Translations under genes and position numbers: made by a program
Notes under the pieces: generated by a model
Seen by the model: only the letters and a program-made list of their open reading frames with translations
What the model was told of the DNA's origin: nothing
Databases searched by the model: none
Assembly: GCA_030612585.1 (NCBI GenBank)
Contig: JAUWNP010000266.1
Location: 1-5,273, forward strand
Origin: Anaerolineae bacterium
GTDB taxonomy: Bacteria > Chloroflexota > Anaerolineae > B4-G1
DNA length: 5,273 nt
Direction of reading: 5' to 3'
Part shown: piece by piece, positions 5,153-5,273 of the stretch
Position numbering within the stretch: position 1 is the first letter of the stretch
Layout: each line of letters begins with the position of its first letter

Positions 5153-5273
5153 TACGGGCTGGCGGCCTGGGGACGCCCCAGGCGTCTGAGCATCACGCGA
5201 GTCATGGCAGCGTATACCATCGCCTCACTGGTTTCGGTGAGCACTTCATAATCCTTGCTCAGACGACGATAGT
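5152..5273 (-). CDS. IS5-family transposase, C-terminal 39 codons
   Basis: The minus strand reads YRRLSKDYEVLTETSEAM, then VYAAMTRVMLRRLGRPQAASP, then stop (TAG at 5152-5154). The pattern RRLSKDYE-x-L-x-x-(S/T)SEAM-x-Y-x-AM-x-R-x-MLRRL is the characteristic C-terminus of IS5-type DDE transposases, where the glutamate after the tyrosine-rich start sits near the catalytic E region. The N-terminus and the DDE aspartates are off the right edge. The gene points left, antisense to the interrupted small gene, so transposase transcription would run toward the operon. Confidence 0.85.
   Translation of the reverse strand, partial: YRRLSKDYEVLTETSEAMVYAAMTRVMLRRLGRPQAASP
5165..5183. repeat. Hairpin-forming inverted repeat inside the transposase 3' end
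   Basis: GCCTGGGG (5165-5172) and CCCCAGGC (5176-5183) form a perfect 8-bp stem with a 3-nt loop, just before the transposase stop codon. No T-run follows on either strand, so it is not a classical terminator. Hairpins near IS ends can block read-in translation, but that role here is a guess. Confidence 0.5.

Larger units (their letters stand above)
4986..5189 (+). pseudogene. Small gene with death-effector-like N-terminus, truncated by IS insertion
   Basis: The frame starts after a strong ribosome binding site and is open to TGA at 5187-5189, but only about 49 codons (to 5133) are native. From codon 50 on it reads through the IS terminal repeat and antisense to the transposase (ACLKIPTGWRPG...), so the original C-terminus is lost. 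Native residues 11-38 contain MQFGDFLRDLSIEL followed by SKDLEEMRLLLL. The spacing of F, L, D, L, S-x-DL and the K/R-hydrophobic-L run matches, without gaps, what I recall of helices 1 and 2 of eukaryotic death effector domains such as the first one of caspase-8. Death-fold domains act as adaptors that recruit effectors, and bacterial counterparts have been proposed in conflict systems. The similarity rests on about 28 residues, so it is suggestive only. A plain two-helix segment of unknown function is the alternative. The missing part may continue beyond the far end of the IS. Confidence 0.6.
5134..5273 (-). mobile_element. IS5-family insertion sequence, one end (rest beyond right edge)
   Basis: The element end is placed at 5134, where GAGCATGTCTGAAAATTCC begins and the reading frame of the preceding gene becomes chimeric. 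Just outside it is CTAA (5130-5133), fitting the TNA or YTAR target preferences of IS5-family groups. The transposase 3' end lies immediately inside. The opposite end and second target copy are not in the window, so the exact boundary and the duplication length are inferred. Confidence 0.75.

Noticed and set aside
5165..5183. Rho-independent terminator
   Set aside because: The stem is perfect but lies within the transposase coding sequence, with no T-run on either side.

Overview
The window looks like a piece of a bacterial accessory (probable defence) region. Its left two thirds are GC-rich with strong AGGAGG ribosome binding sites. The style of the HerA-like ATPase and the solo methyltransferase-nuclease recalls Chloroflexota (Anaerolineae-like) genomes or metagenome bins. 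That taxonomic guess is inference and is not proved by the sequence.

Layout. Positions 1-654 (minus strand) hold the first 218 codons of a HerA/FtsK-type ATPase whose C-terminus lies beyond the left edge. Positions 655-814 form a divergent promoter region. It carries a leftward promoter candidate, a block of six GCAAGT repeats, and a near-consensus rightward sigma70-type promoter (TTGACT, 17-nt spacer, TATACT). From 815 the rightward genes begin. The first is a large fused restriction endonuclease/adenine methyltransferase (type IIG-like) that one missing base splits into a 58-codon N-terminal piece (815-991) and a 1012-codon main piece (1027-4065). The next, at 4100-4963, is a PIN-fold nuclease-like protein. 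The third, at 4986, is a small gene whose first 49 codons resemble the start of a death-effector-type helical domain. It is cut at about 5133 by the end of an IS5-family insertion sequence. The IS runs off the right edge and shows the last 39 codons of its transposase on the minus strand.

The three rightward genes lie 34 and 22 bases apart and look like one operon driven from the promoter at 765-793, opposite the ATPase. A plausible reading is a restriction-type defence module: a motor ATPase on one arm, and on the other a self-contained modification/cleavage enzyme, a PIN nuclease and a possible death-domain-like adaptor or effector. In this copy the methyltransferase-nuclease is frameshifted and the last gene is interrupted by the IS, so the locus may be decaying, unless the frameshift is an assembly error. 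Base composition drops inside the methyltransferase gene, at the start of its target-recognition part near 3190-3230, and stays lower to the IS. This suggests a mosaic origin for the right part of the module.
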